From Pascua guehoae (Eukaryota; Basidiomycota; Tremellomycetes; Trichosporonales; Trichosporonaceae), in assembly GCA_001600415.1 (NCBI GenBank), contig BCJX01000005.1:680109-744108 (forward strand): 64,000 bases of DNA, written 5' to 3'. The notes beneath the pieces were generated by a model, which worked only from the letters and a program-made list of their open reading frames with translations, was not told where the DNA came from and did no database searches. A program made the position numbers and the translations under genes. Positions 1 through 12,189 of this stretch are shown in pieces. Positions within the stretch are counted from its first letter, which is position 1. Each line of letters starts with the position of its first letter.

Positions 1-770
1 GCGTGTGCGTAGGGATCGGATTTTGGCTCTTCGTCGACAAAGAACAGGTTGGGCTTGGACGTCGCGTCGTCGACGGATTTCCCATGGAGGTACGGTGTGG
101 GTTTCGCCGTCTCCTCGTCGATGTTGAATGTGCCGAGCCCCTCGGAGCGAGAGCGGACGTGTCTGCGCCGGATGAGGATGAAGACCACCGCCACTATCAG
201 GATCGCGCCCACGAGACCGCCGATGACGCCGCCTGCGATCACGCCGCCGCTCACTGTTGCCGGCGGGGGAGGTGTGCTCGACGGTGAGGGCGCGGCGGTG
301 GACGAAGAGGCGGGGGACGAGCTCGAGGTAGAAGGGACGGCAGAGGAGCGGGAAGATGAAATGGGCCTCGAGGAGGTCGGTGGGGGCGCCGAAGAGGTCG
401 ACGGGGGAGCCGAAGAGGTCGACGGGGGAGCCGAAGAGGTCGATGGGGGCGCCGAAGAGGTCGATGATCTGGCAGGGAACGTTGGAGTCTCTGGGGTGGT
501 GGACGGCATGCCTGTAGTGTCGGCATCATCTGGCTCTTCGAAGGCCGTGGTCCCCATCGTTGCCGCACCTGTCGGAGGGTCCAGTGTATTGGTGCTCGGC
601 GGCGGTTCGTTAGTGTTGGTGCTCGGCGGCGGTTCGTTAGTGTTGGTCGGAGGGTCGTGGGTATTGGTAGAAGGAGGTTGGTTCGTGTTTACCCCAGTGG
701 TCTGGGCAGCCACGAGCGACGCGAGAGCGAGCACCAGCACGACCGCCCTCATCTTGACGAAGACCACCAT
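1..770 (-). CDS. Mucin-like single-pass membrane protein (3' end outside window)
   Basis: The reading frame opens at 770 and runs off the left edge, so the C-terminus is missing. A start at 752 in the same frame would give a tidier signal peptide. The protein begins with a hydrophobic signal sequence (residues 7-22, ending AAQ). A Ser/Thr/Pro-rich ectodomain of about 150 residues follows, built partly from repeats: NTNEPPPST units and at least four copies of STSSAPP. A Gly/Val/Ile-rich transmembrane segment lies near residues 175-198 and is followed by the basic stop-transfer RRRH. The visible cytoplasmic tail holds FNIDEETAKPTPY, a style common in basidiomycete plasma-membrane proteins. The architecture (signal, O-glycosylatable stalk, one membrane span, short tail) fits a cell-surface sensor or mucin of the Wsc/Mid2 type, but no enzymatic or WSC domain is visible, so the function is unassigned. 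Confidence 0.7.
   Translation of the reverse strand, partial: MVVFVKMRAVVLVLALASLVAAQTTGVNTNQPPSTNTHDPPTNTNEPPPSTNTNEPPPSTNTLDPPTGAATMGTTAFEEPDDADTTGMPSTTPETPTFPARSSTSSAPPSTSSAPPSTSSAPPSTSSAPPPTSSRPISSSRSSAVPSTSSSSPASSSTAAPSPSSTPPPPATVSGGVIAGGVIGGLVGAILIVAVVFILIRRRHVRSRSEGLGTFNIDEETAKPTPYLHGKSVDDATSKPNLFFVDEEPKSDPYAH
376..466. repeat. 21-bp coding tandem repeat
   Basis: About four copies of a 21-bp unit (core gaagaggtcgacgggggagc) lie head to tail and encode the STSSAPP repeats of the mucin-like protein. A second, longer unit of about 27 bp repeats at roughly 583-645. Both lie in the stalk-coding part, where copy number is likely to vary between strains. Confidence 0.8.
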
Positions 771-1942
771 GTCCGCAGTGTATATCGGCGAGCACGGATG
801 CGCGCACGATTGTTCTGAGAAGATGATCGAAGTGGTGGAAGAGTCAGTGGCGGGGGGAGGGGAGGGGAAGCCGTCGACCCCCATGTTTATACAGAAAAGC
901 CGGCGTCAGCAGGCGTCCACCGCCTACTCTGTCGTCGCCATGCTCCAGAGACGCATGGAGAAGAATCACAAACAGTCGTCAGAGCGACAAGGCACCCCGA
1001 CGTTGCCGTTAGGACGCCAGCTGGTGGCCAACTGGTGGTTCAACAGTGCAGCTAGACAAGGGATCCAAGGGAGTAGTTTTTGAGGTACAAGAAAAAAAAA
1101 GACGGCCAGCCTCGATGGATGTGCCACACTGGTTGTGCCAGTGCCTGGGCCCGACGCGCTCGACGCGTGACACACGACCTACCCACGTGTCATCTCGCGT
1201 CACCCAGTACGACCCAGTTTTCCAAACCGACGGCCTCTTCTCCTCGTGTCTGACGTCTCGGATTGCGCCAACTTGTATTTCATTCTTTCTGGGCCTGGCC
1301 TGCGTGGCACGTCGTCTTTTTCGGGGCCGCCTTGTGGGGCATAGGCTCGTGGTAGTGGCGGAAATGCGAGTTGGTTGGGACCAGGTCTGACACGTAGGGC
1401 AGGGTTCACCAGCCGCGGGAGACCTACCCCTCTAGCCCTAGCTGGCCCCTGTCTGGCCAGTGTCCCGTTGCTGTGCATACTTGGCGGGTACGTGCCCGAG
1501 TTTCATCGCCTCAACGCGGAAAATGGAGAGGTTGACGAAAGATGCTGTGCTGTGGGCGCGCAGCACGTACCAAAGGCTACATCCATTCGTTGTTGAGAGG
1601 GGACGAGACTACCTACTCTGGCCCTGCGTTTCATGGTGCCATGCCCGCTAGGCCGCTAGCCCCGTTGCCAGCCCGCAAAGGCTGGGAGATGCACAGGTAT
1701 TGTTCCTCTGATGGGTAGGGGCTGTACACTAACGTCACAAGCGAGTTCCTGACCCCCCGGGTCGTTGGAAAAATGTCTGGTTGCATAAACATTGTCCGTG
1801 CCGTGGAAAAGAACAAGGGAAGAAGGATGGGGACGCGCGTCCACGGCTTATCTATAAAGGCGAGGTCGTCTGGGCCGACATGGTTGCCCGCATGCGCGTG
1901 GTGTTCACTGACACGCTCCCCGGTCTCATCTGGACGGGGCGC
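771..1942. other. Intergenic region, no gene supported
   Basis: This is the upstream region of the mucin-like gene and the 3' flank of the hydrolase. Only short overlapping frames without splice support or recognisable protein are seen. Confidence 0.6.
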
Positions 1943-3293
1943 TCACTCCATGGCCTTCACAACCTCGAGCATGCCATCGCGCCAGTCGTCGTACTCAAAC
2001 GGTCCGCCAAACGTCACCACCGGCCCGCAGTGGTAGCCGTCGGGGTGCTGCGTGTCAGCGTGTGTCGGTGACAACAAGACTCACGTCGATCAGCTTGACG
2101 TCTACACCCTCTCGTGCGAGCTTGGCCGCGAACGCCTTGATGGGCCTGGCGCTGGTCTCGCGCCCGCCGACACTGATGAGCACCTTGCCCTTGTAGCGGT
2201 CCCACGCGCCCTCATTCGAGAGGAGCGGGGAGAAGACAGGCCCCGCGGCCGCCTCGGGCGTGTACCAGCGCATCGCGGCGGTTTTGCCCACTTTGCCGCG
2301 CCGAATGACCGTGTAGTCGTCGGGCCCTTGGCCGATGCAGTCGTTGTAGTGCGACAGCGTCATGCCCACCGCGGGCGAGCAGAGGGCGAGCGCACCGGGG
2401 ACGGGGCGGTTGAGCGATGCCAGGTGTGCGGTGAGGGCGAGCGCGAGGTGTCCGCCCGCAGAGTCGCCCAGGACGATGATCCGCGCAGGGTCAAAGCCGA
2501 GCGAGAGCGTGTACTCCCACGCGGCGAGGGCGTCGAGGAGGGGTGCGGGGAACGCGGTCGCTGCAGTCGTCACTTTGCGGTAGTTGATGGCTGCAACGGT
2601 CAGTGGGGCTCAAAGGACACGGTCAGGTCAGCGTACCGAATGTGCGCAGCTTGGTGTCCTTTGCGTTCAGCCACGCGAAATGGCCCTTGACCGGATGACC
2701 CATGGTGTACTGATTCTGTCAGCCGCGTTCCCAGTCATCCGACTCACGCCGCCGCCGAAAAAGTAGATGATGGCCAGCTCGCCGGGCTGGGCATGCTCCG
2801 TGCCCTTCCCCTTTGCGCCCTCGGGAGTGAGAATGAATAGCGGGCGCGCGACTGCCTCCACGCCAGGCGGGCACTCGGCGCACCCCACACACAGCGAGTC
2901 GGGGGCAGGAGGCGCATGGACAACGAGGCAGTCGAGACCCTCGCGTGCGGCCTTGTATGGCCCAAATGGCGGGGGCACGGCCTCGGCCTGCGCATCTGTC
3001 TCGACTGCGGGGAGGAGCGGGTTGAGCAGCCCCCACGTCCGCAGGGTGCGCGCGAGGAGAAAGGTGGAGAGGCGAGCAAAACCGGGCGGTGGCGCGACGA
3101 GGTACCGCAGTGCCCAGAAGGGAAGGCAAGGGAGGATGGCGATGAGGATTACGGGATTCAAGAGGTTGTTTAAAAGTTTGGACGAGGCGTTGGATGCGTT
3201 CGGGTCCGGGGTTGAGCGAAGGAGTGTGGATGTGGTGTTGTTGGTGTCGCCATCGGTGTGCGAGGTAAGGAGGGGAGTCGTTTCTGACGCCAT
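1943..3293 (-). CDS. Membrane-anchored alpha/beta-hydrolase (HSL/esterase family)
   Basis: Four exons (3293-2748, 2715-2637, 2590-2085, 2047-1943) join in frame to 411 residues. The introns are very short (32, 46 and 37 nt) and all start GTGAGT or GTACGC. Exon 1 encodes a polar N-terminus and a hydrophobic segment near residues 45-65 that could anchor the enzyme in a membrane. Near residue 180 the oxyanion-type FFGGG stands where HGGG is usual. The nucleophile elbow GDSAGG is near residue 250 and a catalytic-type HPDGYH is close to the C-terminus. This matches the hormone-sensitive-lipase-like carboxylesterases that hydrolyse short acyl or acetyl esters. The usual acid position reads GGRETSARP, so the catalytic acid is uncertain. 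The substrate is unknown. The gene is divergent from the MFS transporter, with 320 bp between the two starts. Confidence 0.85.
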
Positions 3294-3613
3294 GGTTGGC
3301 AGTTTGCGAGTGAATGAAGATGAAGAGACAACCGGGTCAGTGGTTGCGCGTGTTGAGTAGTAGTACAGTTCCAAGATGGATGGGTGTTGCTTCGGTTTGC
3401 TGTTCCGTTCCGTACCAACGTCGATCGCCATTCCACAAGTGCGACACACATTGCACAGGGTGGCACCCCGTGGGGCCCCAGACTCTCCAAGTCCCGAGGT
3501 TTATTCCTGGCTCTGCAACGGATCATGCGGTTACCCGTGACTTTCAGCATTCTCTTGTGCCCACTTCTTATGCCCCTCGACTCTACTGCATCTAATTTCT
3601 CCTCGTTGGCACC
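3294..3613. promoter_or_regulatory. Shared divergent promoter region (hydrolase / MFS transporter)
   Basis: The 320 bp between two divergent start codons must hold both promoters. No specific factor site was identified. Confidence 0.45.
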
Positions 3614-6581
3614 ATGGCCCCGCCTCGGGGCGAGATCTTCGACCAGTCGGTGGAACTAAAGCGATACCAGGTGGTAGTGCGTGTCCCAGCGCGCAGCGCG
3701 TTCGATGTAGCTCTGTGCAAGCGAGCTGTGGAGCACCCAGCCCTGCTTGCTTTGTGACCGTCCCAGCCAGAGCCCACACTAACACATAATGCAGATCGTC
3801 TTCCTGATCCTCGGCCTGGTCCTCTTCATCGCGACGCTCGACACGACGTGCGTCTCCACCGCGCTCCCGGCGATCGCCGCCGACCTGAACGCGGGCCAGT
3901 CGGTGACGTGGGTCGGCACCTCGTTGCTAGTCGCGTCGACGACGACGCAGGTGATTTCGTCGCGCCTGAGCGACATTTTCGGACGCAAGCTCGCCCTCCT
4001 CGTGTCTATTGGGATATTCGCAGTGGGCAACCTCCTGTGCGGGTTTGCGCAGACGGCGGGGTGGCTCTATGCGGCCCGCGGCGTGGCTGGCCTGGGGGCC
4101 GGGGGTATAAACTCGCTCACACTGATTGTGATTGCCGACGTCGTGTCGCTGGCTGATCGGGGCAAGTACCTCTCGCTCATGGGCATCCCCGTCGCGCTGG
4201 GACTCGGTCTCGGCCCCGAGGTCGGCGGGGCGTTTGCCCAGCACGCATCCTGGCGCTGGGTGTTTTGGGTCACCCTCCCGCCGTCCGTGCTCGCGCTCCC
4301 CATCATCGCGTGGCTCCTGCCCCTCAAGGCCGTCCCGGGAAGCGTAGGGGACAAGCTCAAGACAGTCGACTGGGCAGGATGTGTGCTCTCCCTCGCAGCC
4401 ATTGTGCTCATTCTCATCCCCGTCTCGGCCGGCGGGACCGCGTTTGCTTGGAACTCGGCCCAGTCAATCGTGATGCTCACAGTTGGCGGCTTGCTCTTAG
4501 TCGCCTTTATCGCTGTCGAAAAGAGGCATCCTTTGCCCATACTGCCTCTGCACCTGTTTACGAACCGGACCGTGGCGTGCGTCCTGGCGACAATGTTCCT
4601 CGTCGGCATCGTGTGGTTTGGCAACCAGTTGTGAGTTGTAGAGAGTGGAGTTGGGCTCGCACATGGCGGGGACGTTGGGCAGGCCATTTTCAGAGCGTCA
4701 GTACCCTTTGTCTAGAGTTCTGAGTATGTGCATGTGGGTGTGCCCTGTTATACTAGCACGACGGGCACGAGTCGATGGGAGGAAACTGAGAACCCGAAGG
4801 ATAGCAAGACGACAGCAGGAGATTGCCCTTGTGGTTGGCTACTTCGTGTCTTCCGCTGCTCTTCGTCCCGACCCCTTCCTGCTATACCACCTCCGGATCC
4901 TTCTCCTCTAAGCTCCACATCCTAAGACCCCATCCATTCCTGGGTCTCAAGACGCACCATCACTCCCTCAAGCTTTACAGAGCAATATGTATCATGTCCG
5001 GTGGGCATTTCTACGGCGATGGCCCACCGCTGTTCAACCTCTACTCTCCGGTTCACCGCCCTCTCTCTTGTTCCGACAGACCTTACCACAGGTCTAGAAC
5101 CCACAAAGTCCCTCTCCTTCCCCAGAGCTCAATGTCCCATGTCATCACTCTCTCCAGAAGACCCCTCCCTCATCCTAAGCAACATTTCCTGGCCCTGCTC
5201 CGAACCATCCGCCTCCCCTGCTACCCCTCTCCCATTCTCCGTGGCCCCCCCCACCCCCTTTCCGATCATCCCTCCCTTCAGCTGCCCCCCAGCCTACCCC
5301 CCATCCGCTAACTCCGCTAACACCCAGCATGACCCCGCTCTACCTCCAAAACGTCCTCTCCCTCACCCCCGTCCTCTCGGGCGCCCTCATGCTCCCCTAC
5401 CTCGTCGGCCAAGTCGTCATCATGACCGCCGCAGGCTACGCCATGAAGCGCTGGGGCCGCACGCGCTCGCTCATTCTCGCGGGCTATGCAATCTTCACCG
5501 CGGGCCAGGGCATGCAACTCGCATGGACGACACGGCACGACCTCGGCCTCGTGCTCGGCGCCATGGCCGTGCAGGGTGTGGGATTTGGGCTGACGAGCCA
5601 GACGACCCTCGTGCTCGCCCAGGCGAGTTGTGAGAGTCGCGATCGTGCCGTCGTGACGGGTGCGCGCGTGAGTACCGGCCACCCCTTGCCACGACTGACG
5701 GCAGAACCTGTTCCGGTCGTCCGGGGGCGCGGCGGGCCTCGCGCTGGGGACCGCCATTGTCAACCATGTCTTTGCTACACACCTCCCCTCGGGCCTTGCA
5801 CCCCACACGGCGGCGGCGTTCCGCACGCAGGGGTTCAGCCGCGACCTCCTCGACGAGGTCCCGGGGGAGGCCCTGCGCCGCGGCGTCGTGCACGCGTACT
5901 GGCTGGGTGTGCGGGCGGTGTTTATCCTCTATGTCCCCGTTATGGCGGGGTGCTTTTTGTTGTGTCTCGGGACTAGAGTGAGTCAGCGTTGGGAGTTGGG
6001 AGGAGTGTGGATGTGGGCGGTGGGGTTTGGGTGTGGTGTGGTGGGGACTGGTCGGGTTTGGTTCTGGACTCAGATTTGGTCTCTGGGCTCAGGTTTGGTC
6101 TCTGGGTATGGGCAATGGTCTGGGGGCTCGGTCTGCGGTCTGCGGTCTGCCTCTGGGCCTTGGTCTGGGTTTGGCCATCTCGATGAACGGCGGCACCGCC
6201 ACATGCTGACGCCAGGACGCGGCGTTGGGCATCACGCCCCGCGTGCGCCCCACGGCCGAGACGCGCGAGGAGACGGGCGACGGCGTCGAGATGGCCGTGC
6301 GCAAGGACAAGTCTGAGTTGAATGGGAAGGGCGGTACGGACGCCGAGGACGCCGATGGGCACGAGGGCGGTAGGGAGGCGTCTAGCGACTCCCCGCCCGA
6401 CAAGGACAGAGATAATGATCGGGACAGCGGCGCCGATGCTGGCGCCGAGCGATCAGCCGAACACACCGCACACATCAAGCTGCCCGACGCAGACGAGGGC
6501 GAGGGGAGCGCCACTGCGCCGAGACGATTTATTACGCGCCAGTCGAGTCGGAGGCGCATGAGCCGGGCTGTAGAGGACTGA
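3614..6581 (+). CDS. Major facilitator superfamily multidrug-type transporter
   Basis: The model has five exons: 3614-3676, 3795-4630, 5328-5667, 5705-5977 and 6216-6581, giving 625 residues with every junction in phase. The first exon (starting MAPPRGEIF) is inferred because an in-frame ATG at 3789 sits inside a typical intron end, ACTAACACATAATGCAG. The body shows the hallmark LDTTCVSTALPAI of helix 1, then a motif-A-like RLSDIFGRK loop and many hydrophobic helices. This places it in the proton-driven drug:H+ antiporter group (DHA2-like, about 14 spans) at the plasma or vacuolar membrane. The cytoplasmic tail is long, acidic and Arg/Asp-rich. Oddly, intron 2 is 697 nt and the last intron 238 nt, against a local norm under 60. 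The cargo cannot be told from sequence. Confidence 0.85.
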
Positions 6582-7128
6582 GCGGGACAATGGGGGGGCG
6601 AGTGGCGAGTGGCGAGTTTGACTCGAAATTTGACTAGAATCATCACGGACATGTTACATGCTTGTGCTCCACGGCAGTACATATATTGCCAGTGCGTTAT
6701 CGTTGCCATTCCTTGCATTCACCTCTTGGCCACCTCGTCGACCTTCTACCACAAGGCCTTTCACTAATCCATCCTCACACTCGGCCCTCTTGGCCCCCTC
6801 TGCCACTCTCATCCCTCCGTCTTCATTCTCACGCCACCCGTCCGCTCTTTGATCCTTTCAACCACCACCACCGCACACGCTACCGCTCACGCCCTGCTCC
6901 ATACCACACTGCACGTTCTGGAAACAGTCACATTTCGCCAATACAGATCGTACACTTCAGTCGGCCCAGATCGCCACCCGAGGACTCGGGCCTTCGGCCA
7001 CTGGACACAATGGACCTACCCAACACCACGTACACACAAGGTGGACAGTACATTCGCACAGCGCGACGCTCATACGCAACGGAAACCCGGACATGCAACG
7101 CGGGCCAGCACACATGTTCACTCGGAAA
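6582..7128. other. Convergent 3' intergenic region
   Basis: This stretch lies between the stops of the transporter and MAF1. It is CT-rich on the plus strand and no gene is supported. Confidence 0.55.
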
Positions 7129-9023
7129 CTACACCTTGACACGCTTGCCCTCGGCCATGCCGAGGACCGACCCTGGGCCGGGCGTAAGGCTTCCGCTGCG
7201 CTCTTTGCGAATACGCGACTCGTCCTGGACGGGGGTGGGTTTGGCAGCGACTGGGCGCCCAGGGGTCGGCGTCGTCGATGGCCTTTGTGCGGCGGCGGCG
7301 TTGATGAGCATCCGTGCCGTCGTCTGGCGCGGTTTGATACCATGGTTCATCCGCGATGGGGTTGTGATTGGCGATAATGTCGACGGCGCGCTTGCGGCAA
7401 GACGCGACGGCGTCGCTGGTGCGGCGGCCGACGATGTCGCCATGCTGCGAATCGGAATGGTCGACGAGGATAACGACTTGCCCGTGGCCGAGAGCTTTGC
7501 GAGCTTCGACCGGCGGTGATTTGGCCTCGCATTCGACAGGTTGTGATGCCCGCTCCGGTGCGTGCGATTCTTGGGCAGTGGTGCGAGCGCCTGGTACGTT
7601 GCGGGTGGCGAAAACGACGACGAAATCGGGAGCGGCAGGCTGCCAGTCACTCCCCGGTCGATAGGTTGGCGCTCGTGCGAGGGCCGCTTGCGACACCATG
7701 TCGTGATAAACAGCACGCGCTTCTGGCGCCTGCGAAGTTAGGACACGGATGCACAATCGCTAACTCACTTGCTGTAGAAAAAGTAGTTTGCGCTCCACAG
7801 GAGCTCGCCAACACGCCTCCCAGGGTTCCAGTCGTCGGAAGGGCCGAGGCGGGGGCTACTCATACTGATATCGGTGAGTTCGTCGACCGTGCCGAGCGTA
7901 TTGGTCGAAAATCTGCGCTGGGGCCTCGTCGAGGGCGCTGCTGGAACACCGTCCATCTCGAGTTCCATCCCCGCCTGTCCCCAGCTGACGTACGGACCCT
8001 CGCCGTCAATGTCAATGTCGAGGTCCATTCCCGAGTCAGACTCGGTGTCACTGTCCTCGTACTCGGTTGCCTCCTCAGTCTCCTCGGGGTCAACATGCGG
8101 GTCATACTCCGGCTCGGGATACCACGAATACACTTCACAGTCCTCGAGCGGAACAACGTCGTTGAGGACACGGTAAAAGGTTAGGTTGCCGACATCGCCA
8201 GTCGGAGGTGACGAGCCGGTCTGGGCCGAGGGGAGGGACGACGGTCCAGCATGGGGTGACGAACTCGGCAGGGAGCCAGGTTGGACAGTTGTTAACCTGG
8301 ATGTGGCGTGGGTGCGAGAGAAGAAGCAAGGGACATCAAAGGGCGTTACATAGGAGGTGGCGGTGGTGCGAAGCAAGCAAGGACGGGCGTCAGGGCTGGT
8401 TCTCTGGGGAAAGTGTCTGGGGTCTCCGACGGCGATCCTGGGCGGCAACGCCGGGGTACTCACGGAGAGAGATCGACAGCATCAATGGCGAGCAGGTTGC
8501 TTGATAGGTGCGAGAGGACTTGAGGCGCCGAGATCTCGCGCGTAAAGTGGTCTGGACGGAGCGCCGAGAAGTCGTATTCCGGGAACGCCGAATTCAGGGT
8601 CGACACGAGTAGAAAGTGCACTTTGCTAGCGAGCGTAAGGCTAATGGTCCTCTAGTGTGCCGAGTGGGACGTACCGAGACTCCTTGACGTCGAGGCGGCC
8701 AAAGCACGAGAGCTGGCCAGCCTCCTTCATCTCGGGGGAGAAGCTCATTCTGTGGGGCGTGTCAGCGAACCGCACCGGGCGCGCTCGGGGCCAAAGACTG
8801 CTGTGCCGTACATGACGACGTCACCATTGCCCTCGACTCACTCGTCCATTTCCTCCTGGCCAGAGACATAGGCCTCCTCCATCTCCTTGAACATCTTGCG
8901 CTCGCGCGCGACGGGCTTGATCGAGTACGACTCGACGCGCGCATTGACGCGTGCTTCAGGGGTCGGGTTGGCGGACAAGACCGCGGACAGTTGCGCTAGG
9001 ATCGGGTTGTCGAGGTACTTCAT
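7129..9023 (-). CDS. MAF1: Maf1, repressor of RNA polymerase III
   Basis: Five exons (9023-8842, 8749-8675, 8625-8464, 8296-7769, 7729-7129) splice in frame to 515 residues. The family signatures appear in order: the N-terminal MKYLDNP and ESYSIKP, then FSALRPDHFTRE, LEDCEVYSWYPE, LLWSANYFFYSK and finally KRVLFITTWCRK. Maf1 binds RNA polymerase III and TFIIIB and switches off tRNA and 5S transcription under starvation or stress; TORC1-regulated phosphorylation keeps it inactive. The protein is longer than human Maf1 because of an acidic, Ser-rich insert before LLWSANY and a basic, low-complexity C-terminal tail of about 180 residues. Both could hold regulatory phosphosites (inference). The four introns are 92, 49, 167 and 39 nt. 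Confidence 0.95.
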
Positions 9024-10753
9024 CGTTGCGGTGGCGAATGGGTGTAATGTTGTTGCTACGTTAGGCGACGGTCTCTTGTGTCCCGGTGGGGTATAATATA
9101 GACCGCGAGGCGGTGCTCAAAAGGACCAACGGGGTAGGACGTCCGAGGGAAGGATGGTCGAGAACAAAGGGCTCGGCGTGGGGGGTCCCGTGGCGTCAGA
9201 TCGTGGTGGCGCAGGGCACGGAGGGTGACAAGCTGCGATAGGATGGGGCAAGTCGAGATGCGATGATGATGACGATGATGGGTGGACAATGGTGTGGTGT
9301 AGTGAACAAGAGGCAACTAGTAAAGGTGGTTGTTGAGGAAGGAGGGAAGAAAGGAAGAAGCGTGCGCGCGTATGTCTCAGGCAAGAACGTGGGCTGGGCC
9401 GGCCAGGTGGGGCAAGGGGAATTGGCGGTTGCTGATAGGGCTTGGCGATAAGATGGGCCGCAAAGTGGGAGAGCGGGAGGGGTAGGGGGTGACGTCGACT
9501 GGGGATGGTGAGTAGGGGGGGGGGGTCCTACAGAGGTGTTCGAACGATCATCGGGGCTGTGGAGGGTGATTGTGGTAGTGTAGAGCGTGTGGGAGATGAT
9601 GAGCAAACGGAAGGAACGGGAATAGACGTCTCGAGGATGGAGGCCGGGGGCGCACGCAGGCAGCCAGGCAGCCAGGCGGGCAGCTGGGGTAGGCTGCAAT
9701 CGAATCGGGTACAGCAGGTGGCGGCGGCGGCGAGAGGCGGACGAGCAGCAGCACTGCTACTGGAACACTCACCCAGGATAACCCTCGGTCGGCCTGCCTG
9801 CCTCTTTAGGTAATTGCCCACCTACCACTTGCCTCCTCCACCAAAGAACCCAAACCCATCAGAATCAGACAATCGACAGATAGAGTCTCATCTTGTCCCT
9901 TCTCCCCCTTTTGGTGGGGGGTATCCAAGTCCCCAGTGATGCTTGTCATGTACACAACGCGCATCTATATGTATTCAACTGTTGACATCTTGCAATGCTA
10001 TGGGACGATTGATGTAGTCTTGAACCACAAAGCTGGTGGCAACACGGACGGACCCACCCGGGCTGGCTTGCTTGGGCCGTCTGCTCGTCGAGGGGCCAAG
10101 ACATTCAGGCACACCGACATTGGACCTGATTGCCCACCACCCATGCCCCTGCTGCCACTTGGCCCCTGCCGCCTGTCACCAACGTCAGTTTACCGCCGTG
10201 CAATGGCAGCGAGGGTATAGTCAACAATCACCGAGAGAACGTGGATATGGTCAGCGCTGCGGGGGGGATGACGTTGCTGCGTATCATTCATATCATCCCT
10301 ATCGCCGTATCGCTATCCCTCTTGCTGTCCAAAAGTTCCTAGCTCCTGTTCGACTTTGGGTCCGAGCGCAACTTGGGACCGAACAAGTCACTCTCATCGC
10401 CATCGGCACTCATCGCTTTGTCATTGACCAATGGCGAACGGTACGTGTCTGTGCATTGCCCTAAAGGGACAGAACCCCACAACGCCAGAGCGATGGATGC
10501 TCTCATTCTCATTCTCCGCCCCTGTGCATGTGGCCCCAACGTGATCAGTTGTGACTTACAAATTAGAAAGAAAATCAAATCAGTTCAAATCAAATAGAAA
10601 CGTCTGCAGCGGAAGCAAACCCGACACGGAGATTGCCACATGACCGACCATCACAGCAGCCAGCAGCCAGGAGACAAGGATCGTTTGCCAAAACAAACTG
10701 GCAACAACAACACACATCACACACACCATTCTTCACTACACTCTTCACCAACC
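9024..10753. other. Intergenic region between MAF1 and an acidic-protein gene
   Basis: This 1.7-kb stretch lies between divergent starts. On the MAF1 sense strand it is strongly pyrimidine-rich for about 700 nt, as expected for a promoter and leader, and there is a run of ten G near 9517. No coding exon is supported, although an in-frame ATG at 10640 could extend the downstream gene by 38 residues. Confidence 0.5.
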
Positions 10754-12189
10754 ATGCCCGAAGACGACTCTTTCTTTGCGCCACCTGGATTCAGCCACAG
10801 TGCGAGCCCCGCACGTGCCCGCCAACAAATGGAGCGCGCTGCCCAGCTCCGCCTGGACCGTGAGCGCGAGGCGCGTTCATTACGCCTCGGCGCCGGCGCG
10901 CCTGGAGGCAGCCTGTATGCTGGGCCCAGTGGTGGCGGTATGGGGTCAGGTGGTTCCGAACCCGGTGCGGCTGCAGGACTCCGCCTAGCTTCGACGGGGC
11001 TCTACGCGCGGCCGCCGGACAGCGACCTGATCGACCTGGACTCGTCGTACCTGGACGTCACGGCTGAGGCGACGTTTGCCAACGTGTACCGTTATCGCGT
11101 TGGCGGCAGCGACGAGGCGGCCGAGTACTATCCCGCGTCTGGGGTGGACACTTCAGAGGCGGTAGTGGACCTCGACGCCGATGTGGAGGACATGGACGCC
11201 GACGAGAGCATGTACCCCGACGAATATGAAGACGAAGGCGACGACGAAGAAGCAGAGGACGAGCTCGAGTTTCAGAACCAGCCCGATGTCACGCAGGATA
11301 CCGAGATGGAAGCGACGTACCCCGAGGACGACGGCGCAGAGCACGGCCACGACACGTCGCTCATCTCAGACGCCGAGTACAACAGTGACGCGAGCTCGCT
11401 CGGGTTCCACCCCGACGACAACCCCGAGGCATGGGCCGAGCGCCTCGACGAGCTCGCAGGCGTGCTCGAGATGAGCGAGGGGGAGGCGCGTGCCATGCGC
11501 TGGGGTCCGGCGATTGGGGCGGAACGTGGGGGTGAGTACGAGCTCGGGTCGTGTGATTTCGCGGTGGGGGGGTCGGAGGGGATGGGGGGGTGATGGGCCA
11601 TGTACGGAGCGCGGGGGGTGATGACCCGGGTACGGAGAGAGGGACTGGCGGGTTTGAGGGTGTGATGATGCGGCTGCCGTGAAACCGGCGGCACAGAAGC
11701 GAAGGGGCTGCGCACAACTCCGTCCGGGATGTGATGGGCTTGGGGGCTGGACGGCCTAGGCACAGAACGGGCATGACGCCCGCGCGGTGCCTAGTGGTGG
11801 TGTGGCCATGAGGTGGACGTCAAGAGATGCTCGGCGCCGATACATACTGGTGTGGATCTTACACACTCACTTGCTGCTCCGTGTCAGCAGCCGCTTGATC
11901 ATATGTACGCTGCCGGGCCTGCGAGGTCGACATCACGCAAACCCGCTGCATCCAATGGCAGACGCCTTGCACACATTCCCCTACCCACCCATCCATTCCA
12001 GCATGGCGCTGACACCCAGCCCCTTTCCTAGCATTCGACGACTTCCGTGCTCTCATCGACCACCACCTCTCTGCGACCGAGTGGCGCTTCGAGGCGCCAG
12101 CCGCTTCCGAACACATGGAAGAGACGCACCCGATCCAGGTCCTGGGCCGCACCGCGCTGCTCGAGCGCGTAGAGCGTGCGAGCAGCTAG
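10754..12189 (+). CDS. Acidic protein of unknown function
   Basis: Exon 1 (10754-11531) starts at an ATG in good context (ACCATGCCC) and ends at a GTGAGT donor in phase 1. A candidate terminal exon, 12032-12189, restores the frame exactly through a TTTCCTAG acceptor and adds the coding-looking stretch AFDDFRALIDHHL. The joined protein is about 311 residues. It has an N-terminal Arg/Ala-rich helix, a Gly-rich segment, a long acidic region near residues 130-215 (runs such as EDEGDDEEAEDELE), and a C-terminal part containing AWAERLDELAGVLEMSE. No known domain is recognised. The intervening 500 nt is long for an intron here and may hide another small exon. An in-frame upstream ATG at 10640 is possible. 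Confidence 0.5.

Noticed and set aside
376..640. CRISPR-like repeat arrays
   Set aside because: The repeats are contiguous, in coding frame and without spacers; they encode protein repeats.
49..1083. Long plus-strand open frame of 344 codons
   Set aside because: It is the antisense shadow of the mucin-like gene; its Glu/Val/Gly repeats mirror the Ser/Thr/Pro repeats, and it has no signal or domain.
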